Positions 1 through 7,465 of a stretch of 9,094 nucleotides of DNA are shown here, piece by piece. The notes beneath the pieces were generated by a model that was not told the DNA's origin, ran no database searches, and saw only the letters and a program-made list of their open reading frames with translations. This DNA comes from an uncultured Clostridia bacterium. GTDB lineage: Bacteria; Bacillota; Clostridia; Oscillospirales; Acutalibacteraceae. Every line of letters starts with the position of its first letter. The stretch's first letter is position 1. Made by a program: the position numbers and the translations under genes. The stretch spans positions 1 to 9,094 of the forward strand of contig CAMFTS010000043.1 in assembly GCA_945988915.1 (NCBI GenBank), given 5' to 3'.

Positions 1-1286
1 CCTAAATCAAGAGTTTCATCTATTGTTCTGTTTTCGTCGGAGCCCTGAGTTAAAAATCTATGCTCAAACTCGTTGCCGAAGCTGAGAAGAAGCTTGTCTT
101 CTTTACTTAATTCGTCCTCGCCGATAACGGACGCAAGCGCTTTTGCATCCTGCACTTTTGCATAGGTTGCAAGCAGCTGGTTAGCAAGCGTCTGATGGTC
201 TTCTCTCGTAAAGCCTTCACCGATACCGTCCTTCATCAAACGAGAAAGCGACGGAAGTACGCTGACGGGAGGATAAATTCCTTTATAGTCAAGACCTCTG
301 TCAAGTACTATCTGACCTTCCGTTATATAACCTGTTAAATCAGGTACGGGGTGAGTAATATCGTCATTGGGCATTGTTAAAATCGGGATTTGTGTAACAG
401 AGCCTTCCACTCCTGCAATCATACCTGCTCTTTCATAAATAGCCGCAAGGTCTGAATAGAGATAACCCGGGAAACCTTTTCTGCCGGGAATTTCACCTTT
501 TGAGCTTGAAAATTCACGCAGTGCTTCGCAGTAAGAAGTCATATCGGTCATAATAACAAGTATGTGCTTGTGAAGTGTAAAAGCAAGATACTCTGCAACT
601 GTCAATGCGCATTTCGGAGTCATAATTCTTTCAACAATAGGGTCGTTTGCAAGGTTTAAGAGCATTACAACTCTGTCCATAACATTTGCTTCTTCAAATG
701 AATTTCTGAAATACATTGCAACATCGTTTTTTACACCCATAGCGGCGAAAACTATTGCAAAATCCTCACCGTCTGAAATTGTTGCCTGCTTTACGAGTTG
801 GACTGCAAGCTCGTTGTGTTTCATACCCGAACCCGAGAAAATGGGGAGCTTTTGTCCGCGGATAAGCGTAGCAAGAGCATCGATTGAAGAAATGCCTGTT
901 TGTATAAAATTCTGCGGATACTCACGGGAAACGGGGTTAATGGGAGAGCCGTTAACCTCTCTTTTTTCATCAGGATAAATATCTCCCAAGCCGTCAATGG
1001 GCCTGAAAAGTCCGTCAAAAGTTCTGCCGAGAATTTCGGGGGAAAGAGGAATTTTCATAGCCTCGCCCGAAAGTGAAGTTGTAACATTTGTCATTGAAAG
1101 TCCGCGAGTGCCCTCAAAGACCTGAACGGTTATTCTTTCGCCGTCAATTTTTACTATTCTGCCAAGACGGTTAGTACCGTCATTGAGAGTCAGGGTTACA
1201 ATTTCTTCGTTAGAAGCATTCTTAACATTGTTAATGCTCACAAGTGAGCCGTTAATTTCATCAAGTTTTAAATGTTTAATTATCAT
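1..1286 (-). CDS. ntpB: V-type ATP synthase/ATPase subunit B (regulatory nucleotide-binding subunit), partial
   Basis: This is the non-catalytic partner of subunit A in the A3B3 head of the rotary ATPase, on the cytoplasmic side. The ATG at 1284-1286 follows a GGTGAG-like ribosome binding site and lies 16 bases after the stop of subunit A. The frame stays open to base 1, giving 428 codons; the family is usually about 455-465 residues, so roughly 30 C-terminal residues are missing off the left edge. Visible landmarks are the beta-barrel N-terminus (about 1-75), the degenerate P-loop region SGSGMKHNE at 151-159 instead of a true Walker A, GRKGFPGYLYSDLA at 268-281, the LTMPNDDITHPVPDLTGYI stretch at 303-321, and SLSRLMKDGIG at 346-356, which carries the arginine (R349) that completes the catalytic site at the A/B interface. 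The degenerate P-loop separates it from subunit A and from F-type beta. Subunit D is expected next, beyond the window. Confidence 0.97.
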   Translation of the reverse strand, partial: MIIKHLKLDEINGSLVSINNVKNASNEEIVTLTLNDGTNRLGRIVKIDGERITVQVFEGTRGLSMTNVTTSLSGEAMKIPLSPEILGRTFDGLFRPIDGLGDIYPDEKREVNGSPINPVSREYPQNFIQTGISSIDALATLIRGQKLPIFSGSGMKHNELAVQLVKQATISDGEDFAIVFAAMGVKNDVAMYFRNSFEEANVMDRVVMLLNLANDPIVERIMTPKCALTVAEYLAFTLHKHILVIMTDMTSYCEALREFSSSKGEIPGRKGFPGYLYSDLAAIYERAGMIAGVEGSVTQIPILTMPNDDITHPVPDLTGYITEGQIVLDRGLDYKGIYPPVSVLPSLSRLMKDGIGEGFTREDHQTLANQLLATYAKVQDAKALASVIGEDELSKEDKLLLSFGNEFEHRFLTQGSDENRTIDETLDL

Positions 1287-1302
1287 AAAAGCTCACCTGC
1301 CC

Positions 1303-3057
1303 TTATTTTAAGATTTTGTCAAGCTCAGCGTCAATTTCCTTTTTGTAATCATCAAACATTTCAAGCCTGTCATTCGGAATATCATATTTTATCTGAATGA
1401 GCTTATCAAAAAGTCCCGTTGCAACTATTTTTGAAATGGGAATCTGCCGTGCAACAATGTCTTTTGAACGGTGATAAAGATAAATGATTATTTCCATCAT
1501 CCTGAACTGTTTTTCAAGGGGAACGAAAGTATCTTCCTTATGAAAAGCATTTTGCTGTAAGAATCCGACTCTTATTACGCGCGCAATTTCAATAATCAGC
1601 TTCTGGTCGTCGGGAAGCACATCGGAGCCGATGAGCTTAACAATTTCCATAAGTGAATTTTCTTCGAGCAAAAGCGAGCAGATTTCATCGCGGTATGCCA
1701 TAAACACAGGAGAAATATTATCTCTGTACCAATTTGAAAGGTCATTTGTGTATTCACTGTATGAAAGATTCCAATTTATTGCCGGATAATGCCTTGCATA
1801 TGCCAAAGCTTTGTCAAGCGCCCAGAAGCAACGGGTATATCGCTTTGTATTCTGCGTGACGGGCTCGGAGAAGTCGGAGCCCTGAGGAGAAACAGCGCCG
1901 ATAAGTGAAATTGAGCCCTCCGTTCCGTTTAAATTCCGAACATAGCCCGAACGCTCATAGAATTCGGAAAGACGGGAGGGGAGATAAGCGGGGAAACCCT
2001 CGTCTGCGGGCATTTCTTCAAGTCTGCCCGAGATTTCTCTTAAAGCTTCTGCCCAACGCGAAGTTGAGTCTGCCATAAGAGCTGTATGATAACCCATATC
2101 TCTGTAATATTCGGCGAGAGTAATACCTGTATAAATTGACGCTTCACGGGCGGCAACAGGCATATTTGAAGTGTTTGCAATAAGCACTGTTCTGTCCAGA
2201 AGAGGCTTGCCTGTTTTAGGATCGGTAATTTCCGAAAATTCAGAAAGAACCTGAGTCATTTCATTTCCGCGTTCACCGCAGCCGACATAAATAATGATAT
2301 CTGCGTCGCACCACTTTGCAAGCTGATGCTGAGTCATCGTTTTGCCCGTACCGAAGCCTCCGGGAATTGCGGCTGCACCTCCCTTGGCGATAGGGAATAC
2401 CGAGTCGATTACACGCTGACCGGTTATAAGCGGTTGAGAGGCAGGCAAGCGTTTGCCTACGGGGCGCGGATTACGGATAGGCCACTTCTGGCAAAGCGTT
2501 AAATCAACAATTTCACCGTTATCTTTTTTTAGCTTGATAATTGTATCGTTTACGGTATATTCTCCGTCATTGACAACCTCGACAACTTCGCCGTGCAAAA
2601 ACGGACTAACCATTGCTTTGTGAGTTATAACCGCTGTTTCGGGACAGGTTGCAAATATATCGCCGCCCTTGAGAATATCGCCGACCTTTACGGTTACGCT
2701 TACGGAATATTTCTTCTCTGTGTTCAAAGAATTAAAGTCAGCGCCTCTGCCTATGAATGCGCCGAACTTCTTTTCAATTTCGGGAAGAGGTCTTTCAATG
2801 CCGTCAAAGATGTTACTGATGATTCCGGGACCGAGAGTAACGCTTAAAGGTGAGCCTGTTGACTCAACGGGCTCTCCCGGGCGAAGTCCCGTGGTTTCCT
2901 CATAAACCTGTATTGTGGTAGCCTCTTCATCTACCTTGATAACTTCGCCGATAAGTCTTTGATTTCCGACATAAACGGTTTCCATCATACTTAAATCAGT
3001 ATGACCTTTTACTGTAACAACGGGGCCGTTGATGCCGAATATTAAGTTTTCCTGCAT
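1303..3057 (-). CDS. ntpA: V-type ATP synthase/ATPase catalytic subunit A
   Basis: This is the catalytic subunit of the V1 head, which hydrolyses (or makes) ATP and drives rotation of the central shaft. The 584 residues match the usual length (about 580-595). Visible parts in order are the beta-barrel domain (about 1-75), the non-homologous 'bulge' insertion typical of V/A-type A subunits (about 115-190), Walker A GGFGTGKT at 233-240 with K239 and T240, GERGNE at 261-266 whose E262 is the expected catalytic glutamate, Walker B around ALMADSTSRWAEALRE at 326-341 with D330, and EEMPADEGFPAYLPSRL at 347-363. The C-terminal helical domain runs from about 440. The second P-loop residue is Gly where many V-type A subunits have Pro (GPFG). 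The ATG follows an AAGGGGGA ribosome binding site that overlaps the stop of subunit E, a 12-base gap that suggests coupled translation. Confidence 0.99.
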   Translation of the reverse strand: MQENLIFGINGPVVTVKGHTDLSMMETVYVGNQRLIGEVIKVDEEATTIQVYEETTGLRPGEPVESTGSPLSVTLGPGIISNIFDGIERPLPEIEKKFGAFIGRGADFNSLNTEKKYSVSVTVKVGDILKGGDIFATCPETAVITHKAMVSPFLHGEVVEVVNDGEYTVNDTIIKLKKDNGEIVDLTLCQKWPIRNPRPVGKRLPASQPLITGQRVIDSVFPIAKGGAAAIPGGFGTGKTMTQHQLAKWCDADIIIYVGCGERGNEMTQVLSEFSEITDPKTGKPLLDRTVLIANTSNMPVAAREASIYTGITLAEYYRDMGYHTALMADSTSRWAEALREISGRLEEMPADEGFPAYLPSRLSEFYERSGYVRNLNGTEGSISLIGAVSPQGSDFSEPVTQNTKRYTRCFWALDKALAYARHYPAINWNLSYSEYTNDLSNWYRDNISPVFMAYRDEICSLLLEENSLMEIVKLIGSDVLPDDQKLIIEIARVIRVGFLQQNAFHKEDTFVPLEKQFRMMEIIIYLYHRSKDIVARQIPISKIVATGLFDKLIQIKYDIPNDRLEMFDDYKKEIDAELDKILK

Positions 3058-3069
3058 AACAAATCCCCC

Positions 3070-3663
3070 TTAAATTTTAAGTCCTGAATTTTCAAGGAAC
3101 CAGGTCTTTTGCTCTTCTGATTTCAAATCAAGAGTATTGTCGAGAAGACAGCCTGTTCTGCGGTTTACTGCCTTTATACCGCCGAGACGGATACCGTCGG
3201 ATACTGAAATATGTATAAATTTTCCAAGTGCCGCATTTATATACTCTTTGTGTACGATATCTTCGGCACGGACAAAGAATTCAAGCTCTTCGTTCGGCAT
3301 ACTTTCACAAATCTGTTCAACGAAAGATACAAGTAAATCCTTATATTCCTCGGTCTTCGTAAAAGCTTTGATATCTTCCTCAACCTTTGCGAATACCTTG
3401 TCGGTAAGCTCTTTTCTTAACGCAGAAAGCTTTCTTCTGGATTCTTCCTCAAGAGCGGAAATTTCCCTGTTTTTCTCCGATATAATTCTTTTCATCTCAT
3501 AGTTGACATAATCAACATAACGGCTTTCCGCTTCCTCGTTAAAGCTTTTGAGCCTTTCAGCTTTTAAAGTCTTAGTTTCATTATTTATTCTGTCACATTC
3601 TTCTGCCGCCATCTTTTTAATGGCGTCGGTAAATGCTTTTGCATTGTTTATTGAAGTGTCCAA
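3070..3663 (-). CDS. ntpE: V-type ATP synthase/ATPase subunit E (peripheral stalk)
   Basis: Subunit E forms the peripheral stalk with the G/H-type subunit and keeps the A3B3 head from turning with the shaft. The 197-residue protein has the family layout: a long charged helix or coiled coil from about 15 to 105, rich in Lys, Glu and Arg, then a compact alpha/beta C-terminal domain. The most recognisable part is the C-terminal stretch with GGIKA at 161-165 and DNTLD at 175-179, close to the family GG...DNT/SL/F pattern. The start is TTG at 3661-3663, chosen because GGAGG (3672-3676) lies 8 bases upstream. A GTG nearer to that site is in another frame. The ribosome binding site starts right after the stop of subunit F, so translation is probably coupled. 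Its position between F and A, and its sequence, leave little doubt about identity. Confidence 0.93.
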   Translation of the reverse strand: MDTSINNAKAFTDAIKKMAAEECDRINNETKTLKAERLKSFNEEAESRYVDYVNYEMKRIISEKNREISALEEESRRKLSALRKELTDKVFAKVEEDIKAFTKTEEYKDLLVSFVEQICESMPNEELEFFVRAEDIVHKEYINAALGKFIHISVSDGIRLGGIKAVNRRTGCLLDNTLDLKSEEQKTWFLENSGLKI

Positions 3664-3669
3664 AATTCA

Positions 3670-3676
3670 CACCTCC
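3670..3676 (-). promoter_or_regulatory. Ribosome binding site of subunit E, supporting a TTG start
   Basis: GGAGGTG on the minus strand begins directly after the stop region of subunit F. Counting from its GGAGG core, the TTG at 3661-3663 is 8 bases away and in frame with the whole E protein, which fixes the start. Confidence 0.75.
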
Positions 3677-3677
3677 G

Positions 3678-3986
3678 TCAGTCAATCTTTATTCCTATTG
3701 CGTTGGCAATATAATCGGTAATTGCACTGCCTACATCACTTGATTTGTCGGAATCGGGAACGGTTGAAATTAAAGGCTTTCCTGTCTGCCTTATTTCATC
3801 AACCTTATCTTTACACATTTTTTCTATACCGGCCGTGATGAGAAGAATACCGATATTTTCATCATTTGAAGCTTTGTCAAATTCAGCTTCGGCAGAGGCT
3901 TTATCCCTTACCAATGCCGTTTCAACACCTGCAAGACGCAAGCCTATCATTGCGTCTGTGCGGTCTGTAATAAGTAACATTTTCAT
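3678..3986 (-). CDS. ntpG: V-type ATP synthase/ATPase subunit F (central stalk; NtpG in Enterococcus nomenclature)
   Basis: This small soluble subunit binds the central shaft subunit D and turns with it; in related enzymes it helps activate or regulate ATP hydrolysis. The 102 residues fit the family length (about 100-110). Typical features are the beta-strand start MKMLLITDRTD, GLRLAGVET at 15-23 (family pattern GFRLAGI), LLITAGIEKM in the middle, the GKPLISTVPDSD strand and loop, and a C-terminal helix ending in IGIKID. The ATG at 3984-3986 is only 5 bases after the stop of the K gene and I see no convincing ribosome binding site ahead of it (the preceding bases are AT-rich). It probably depends on ribosomes finishing K. 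A second ATG two codons in is an alternative start. The same subunit is called F in Thermus and archaeal naming. Confidence 0.93.
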   Translation of the reverse strand: MKMLLITDRTDAMIGLRLAGVETALVRDKASAEAEFDKASNDENIGILLITAGIEKMCKDKVDEIRQTGKPLISTVPDSDKSSDVGSAITDYIANAIGIKID

Positions 3987-3991
3987 ACGCT

Positions 3992-4393
3992 TTATATCTT
4001 GTTAAGAATAAGAATTGAAATAACAACGCCGTAGAGAGCTATTGATTCGCCCAAAGCAACGAAGATAATCGACTTACCGAATGATTTTGGATTTTCAGCA
4101 GTAGCTGCGATAGCCGCAGGAGCACCTGCCGCAACGGCAATGCCGCCGCCTATACCCGCAAGAGAAGTAACAATAGCTGCAGCGAGCAAGCCCATACCCT
4201 TTGAAAAGCTGTCGCTGTCAGTTGACTTTTCCTCGGTCGGTGCCTCGGCGGTTTCAACAGCCTGTGTATCTGTTTCGGCTGTTTTTGTATCTGCATTTGT
4301 TGCAAAAACATTTACGCAAAGCACGGTTGAAAGAACAGCAACGACGGCTAAAATTAAAAGTCCTGTTTTAAATAATTTTGAATTGATTTTCAT
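3992..4393 (-). CDS. ntpK: V-type ATP synthase/ATPase subunit K (c-ring proteolipid), single-hairpin form with signal peptide
   Basis: This is the rotor-ring subunit that carries H+ or Na+ through the membrane. The 133 residues have three parts. Residues 1-31 look like a signal peptide: a Lys-containing start, a hydrophobic core at about 11-26, and a VFA|T cleavage site after A31. Residues 32-65 are a polar, acidic linker rich in Thr, Ala and Glu. Residues 66-133 form one helical hairpin, with Gly/Ala-rich helix 1 (LAGIGGGIAVAAGAPAAIAA), a polar loop with ENPKSFGKS, and helix 2 holding the ion-binding carboxylate E116 in GESIALYG. The Enterococcus hirae NtpK has four helices (about 156 residues). 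The architecture here, signal peptide plus two helices, instead resembles the Thermus-type c subunit. The GGAGGA ribosome binding site (4401-4406), 7 bases before the ATG, is among the strongest in the operon, as suits a protein needed in many copies per enzyme. Confidence 0.95.
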   Translation of the reverse strand: MKINSKLFKTGLLILAVVAVLSTVLCVNVFATNADTKTAETDTQAVETAEAPTEEKSTDSDSFSKGMGLLAAAIVTSLAGIGGGIAVAAGAPAAIAATAENPKSFGKSIIFVALGESIALYGVVISILILNKI

Positions 4394-4400
4394 TTTATAT

Positions 4401-4406
4401 TCCTCC
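4401..4406 (-). promoter_or_regulatory. Strong ribosome binding site of subunit K
   Basis: GGAGGA on the minus strand, 7 bases before the ATG of the c-ring gene, lies in the 19-base gap after subunit I. Next to the missing site ahead of subunit F, it suggests that K is translated more often than its neighbours. Confidence 0.7.
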
Positions 4407-4412
4407 GAAAAA

Positions 4413-6350
4413 TTAATCTTTTTTATTTTTGAAGCTTATAGGTGTGAATGCCACGCCGCTTCCGTCAAAGAATCTTGAAAACATTTCATAATATTCAAGT
4501 CGTAATGCCTGAATTCCCGTCAGAAGACCTTCAAGAGCAATAACAAGAATATTTCCGAGAATTACAACAAATATGTTTTTGCTTTCACCTGCGAGCGAGA
4601 AGACAACCATCATCATACCTGCGTGAACAAGAACGAATGCACCTACGCGCAGGAAAGAAACGGTGTTGCTCATATAAGAAAGTATATATTCGAGTAATTC
4701 AAAAATGTTTTGCAGTACAAAGTCGGAAACACTGTCAGGCTTGAATTTCGTGTGCTTATCCATAATTTCAATGGGTATTTCCTTAAGGAATAAAAGAACG
4801 GCACAAACGCCAATCAATATTGCCGAAATCCGCGTGGGAAGAGGTGCAGGTCCGCCCATAAAGCCTGAGGCAAGATTTACACCTGAAATGTAGAGAACCA
4901 AGCCCGCAAGACCGTTCTGGCTGAAAAGCGCTTCTCCGAAGTGTCTGCGTTTAATGCATGCATAAATGTTGAGAAGAATTGCGACAACCATCAAGCCGAC
5001 GCCTATTGCAATCGCAACCAAAAGTACTGTATTTATGCTTTCCATAACCGATAACGGTTTGCCTTGCCAACCTAACTTTTCATAAACGGGGTCAAGCAAT
5101 TCCTCATATCCGAACACGCTTCCGAAAACGAAGCCGAAAATCATTGACGAAATTCCGCACGGAATAAGGATTTTGCCGAGTGCCGCTTTTTTGAATTTCC
5201 ACATCAGAAATCCGCCGAGTGCAAGTACAAAGCCTTGACCCAAGTCTCCGAACATAATACCGAAAAGAACAGTATAGGTTATTGCTACAAATGCGGTAAT
5301 GTCTATATCGTCATAAGACGGAGTGCCGTACATATCAATATAGAACTTGTAAGGCTCAATCAGGAGCTTTGAAAGGCCTTTCCGCTTTTTGTATTTTACG
5401 GGAATCGTGATTTCTTCATCTTTTTGGTTTATTTCTTCATCAACACCGACGCCTTCGGTTTTCAAAAGCATTTTTTTGAATTTTTCAAATTCGCTTTCGG
5501 GAACAAATCCCATAAACACGAAAACCTTGTCGTTGTGAAGAGCATAGGAGCGAAGCTCATACATTGAATTGAGATAAACAAGTGCAGAATAAATATAGTT
5601 GATATGCTCTTTTTCGTTGTTAAGGAACTCCGCCATTTCTTTAAAAGTGCTTTCGAGCTGAGCGTCTGTGATTGCAATGCTTCGCTGAAATTCTTCAATA
5701 ATTTCATCAGCCGTACCCGATGCGCCGGGTACAACACAGGGCTCAAAGAAAAGAAATGCGAATATTTCATCAATTTCGTCGAGCTTATCAACAGGGGCGA
5801 AATATGCACCCCAATAATCGGTTTCGTCCTCAGAACAGATGCGAAAGAAAATATAAGGATTTTCTTTGTAAACCGTGTTAAGACGCTTATAGCTTGCTTT
5901 AGGCATATGTCCGAAGCGTACTTTGATGAATTTACATTCCGCAATATCTTCAAGATTTACATCCAGGCCTTTAAAATGCTCGTAGCTTAAGATGCCTGTT
6001 TTGCAGATATTCTTTTGTTCAATTAACGAAGCTATCGTTTCTTTGAATTTTTCAATTTTCTTTTCAACATTTTTTATATATTCAATATCTTCTTCGTCGT
6101 ATTCGGCCTGTTCTTTGAAATTTAATAATTCAAGGTCAAAACCGGCGTTTTTTGCAAGCTCCGAAAGCTCCGAAAGCTCTGTCGCATACGGACTTTCATC
6201 AGCAAACGGAACAAAGCCCATATCTGCCGAAACAAGCTTTATCGCAGACTCGGGATGAAAGCACTCACTTTCATAAAGCTTACCGCTTACAACCGGCATT
6301 TTGTCAAGAGGTCCGCTTATTTTAACAGGCTTCATTTTTTCTATCGCCAT
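4413..6350 (-). CDS. ntpI: V-type ATP synthase/ATPase subunit I (membrane stator subunit a)
   Basis: Subunit I is the fixed membrane half of the motor; it provides the ion half-channels beside the K ring and anchors the peripheral stalks. At 645 residues it fits the family (about 600-680). The N-terminal cytoplasmic half (1 to about 345) is charged, with helical, coiled-coil-like stretches near 85-115 and 215-250. The C-terminal half has about seven or eight membrane segments between about 351 and 612. Key motifs are GIMFGDLGQG at 364-373, SNTVSFLRVGAF at 561-572 whose R568 matches the essential arginine opposite the ring carboxylate (yeast Vph1 R735 region), and the end motif QALRLEYYEMFSRFFDGSG at 614-632. 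The ATG lies 6 bases after an AAAGGAG ribosome binding site and 15 bases after the stop of subunit C. The gene looks intact. Confidence 0.97.
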   Translation of the reverse strand: MAIEKMKPVKISGPLDKMPVVSGKLYESECFHPESAIKLVSADMGFVPFADESPYATELSELSELAKNAGFDLELLNFKEQAEYDEEDIEYIKNVEKKIEKFKETIASLIEQKNICKTGILSYEHFKGLDVNLEDIAECKFIKVRFGHMPKASYKRLNTVYKENPYIFFRICSEDETDYWGAYFAPVDKLDEIDEIFAFLFFEPCVVPGASGTADEIIEEFQRSIAITDAQLESTFKEMAEFLNNEKEHINYIYSALVYLNSMYELRSYALHNDKVFVFMGFVPESEFEKFKKMLLKTEGVGVDEEINQKDEEITIPVKYKKRKGLSKLLIEPYKFYIDMYGTPSYDDIDITAFVAITYTVLFGIMFGDLGQGFVLALGGFLMWKFKKAALGKILIPCGISSMIFGFVFGSVFGYEELLDPVYEKLGWQGKPLSVMESINTVLLVAIAIGVGLMVVAILLNIYACIKRRHFGEALFSQNGLAGLVLYISGVNLASGFMGGPAPLPTRISAILIGVCAVLLFLKEIPIEIMDKHTKFKPDSVSDFVLQNIFELLEYILSYMSNTVSFLRVGAFVLVHAGMMMVVFSLAGESKNIFVVILGNILVIALEGLLTGIQALRLEYYEMFSRFFDGSGVAFTPISFKNKKD

Positions 6351-6365
6351 TTTGTTCTCCTTTCA

Positions 6366-7424
6366 TTAGTTTTCGTTATCACTGTATATCAGGAATTTTT
6401 GGATTTCATCGGGAGGTAATTCATAACGCACTCCTTCAATTATATGAATAAGGTTTTTTGTTTCGTTTTCAAGCAAGCCCATAAATGAAAACATTACAAC
6501 CTCCGGAGTAGTGGAAAACCTTAAATTCTTTTTGTTTATTTTAAACTGAGCCGTGTGCGTACAAAGCTCAATCCGGTCTTTATACTGCTCATCGAGAAAC
6601 TTTCCGTATTTTGTTCCTTTGCAAAGCCTGAAAAACTCGTTGACATTCTTTGCGTTTGTTAAATCTGTAATTTCTTCAAGAGACAGTGCTGAAAAGCCTG
6701 TATAGAAAATGTTTGAATAATCAAGCTTAATGTCCGGAAAATACTTTTTCATTCTGTAAATACTTTCAATCATTTTGAAATCCGATTTCATTTCAAAAAG
6801 TTCAAGCAGTTCTTTTTTTGCGTTGCCTGAGTAATTCTTTTTTATAACTCGTTTTGTTTCGCTTCCAAGGTATTGATACAACGCATTTTCAAGCGCCGTA
6901 ATTGTAAAAGAGGCGTTGCCGTTTTTAAAAATATCAAGCGGCTTTTGGTAACGGGTACCCGAAAGCGCCTCGTAAAATTCTTCAAAGCTCATTGCCTTTT
7001 CAAGCGCTGTCGGGTTGAGCTGAGAATTTTTAAAGTAAGCCTGAGGAGTAAAAAGCGAAAAGTCGGAAACCTTGTTCGTGTCAAGATGGTCCGCACAGCT
7101 TAAAATCAGGTTTACATCATAGTTGAGAAAAACTATCTGATGCATTTTTTGTCCGACGGCATTTTCAAAAGATGCAAGATTTGCGGTTCGCTCAAGATTG
7201 AATTTGCGTATTTCGGCTTCAAGTCTTGAACGGTGAATATTTATGCTTGAGAGCGAAGAAATTGCGTTTGAATAGACAGTACGGTTCTTGAGATAGCTGA
7301 CCGTTTCGGAAAGATTACGGCTGTTGGTTAAAGCTGAATAGTCTTCGGCTTTTAATATATCGCAAGTCATAGCTCTCGATTTAGCAAGAATTGCGTTGTC
7401 TGAAAGTGATGATATTTTGTTCAA
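6366..7424 (-). CDS. ntpC: V-type ATP synthase/ATPase subunit C (AC39/subunit d family)
   Basis: Subunit C is the funnel-shaped helical protein that sits on the K ring and joins it to the central shaft (eukaryotic subunit d, AC39 family). I chose the TTG at 7422-7424, giving 352 residues, because AAAGGAG (7432-7438) lies 7 bases upstream. The ATG at 7428-7430, two codons earlier and in frame, is only one base from that site and is too close for normal initiation. The N-terminus NKISSLSDNAILAKSRAM fits the family start, where the first helix opens one of three related helical repeats. The C-terminal part, with LLENETKNL at about 317-325 and GVRYELPPDEI at 331-341, resembles the conserved AC39 end with its ENE...NL and LP.EEI patterns. 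The middle is divergent, as is usual for this subunit. The gap from the preceding gene is 41 bases. Confidence 0.9.
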   Translation of the reverse strand: MNKISSLSDNAILAKSRAMTCDILKAEDYSALTNSRNLSETVSYLKNRTVYSNAISSLSSINIHRSRLEAEIRKFNLERTANLASFENAVGQKMHQIVFLNYDVNLILSCADHLDTNKVSDFSLFTPQAYFKNSQLNPTALEKAMSFEEFYEALSGTRYQKPLDIFKNGNASFTITALENALYQYLGSETKRVIKKNYSGNAKKELLELFEMKSDFKMIESIYRMKKYFPDIKLDYSNIFYTGFSALSLEEITDLTNAKNVNEFFRLCKGTKYGKFLDEQYKDRIELCTHTAQFKINKKNLRFSTTPEVVMFSFMGLLENETKNLIHIIEGVRYELPPDEIQKFLIYSDNEN

Positions 7425-7431
7425 AGCCATA

Positions 7432-7438
7432 CTCCTTT
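7432..7438 (-). promoter_or_regulatory. Ribosome binding site of subunit C, supporting a TTG start
   Basis: AAAGGAG on the minus strand lies 1 base from the in-frame ATG at 7428-7430 and 7 bases from the TTG at 7422-7424. The usual spacing is about 5-10 bases, so the TTG is the better start. Confidence 0.7.
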
Positions 7439-7465
7439 CCGAAATTGTTTTTTATAAGTGCAGAA

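Noticed and set aside
4308..4393. Possible lipoprotein signal in subunit K (cysteine at residue 26)
   Set aside because: The residue before the cysteine is Leu, which does not fit the lipobox, while VFA|T after residue 31 fits ordinary signal peptidase cleavage.
5462..5953. A 163-codon open frame on the minus strand within the subunit I gene
   Set aside because: It overlaps the intact subunit I gene in another frame, has no family resemblance and no good ribosome binding site. It is an overlap artefact.
2593..6258. Several plus-strand open frames of 60-130 codons opposite the ATPase genes (2593-2905, 3137-3502, 3745-4005, 4140-4478, 4705-4893, 5604-6258)
   Set aside because: They are antisense to well-supported genes, have low-complexity or unlikely proteins, and show no promoter or ribosome binding site pattern.
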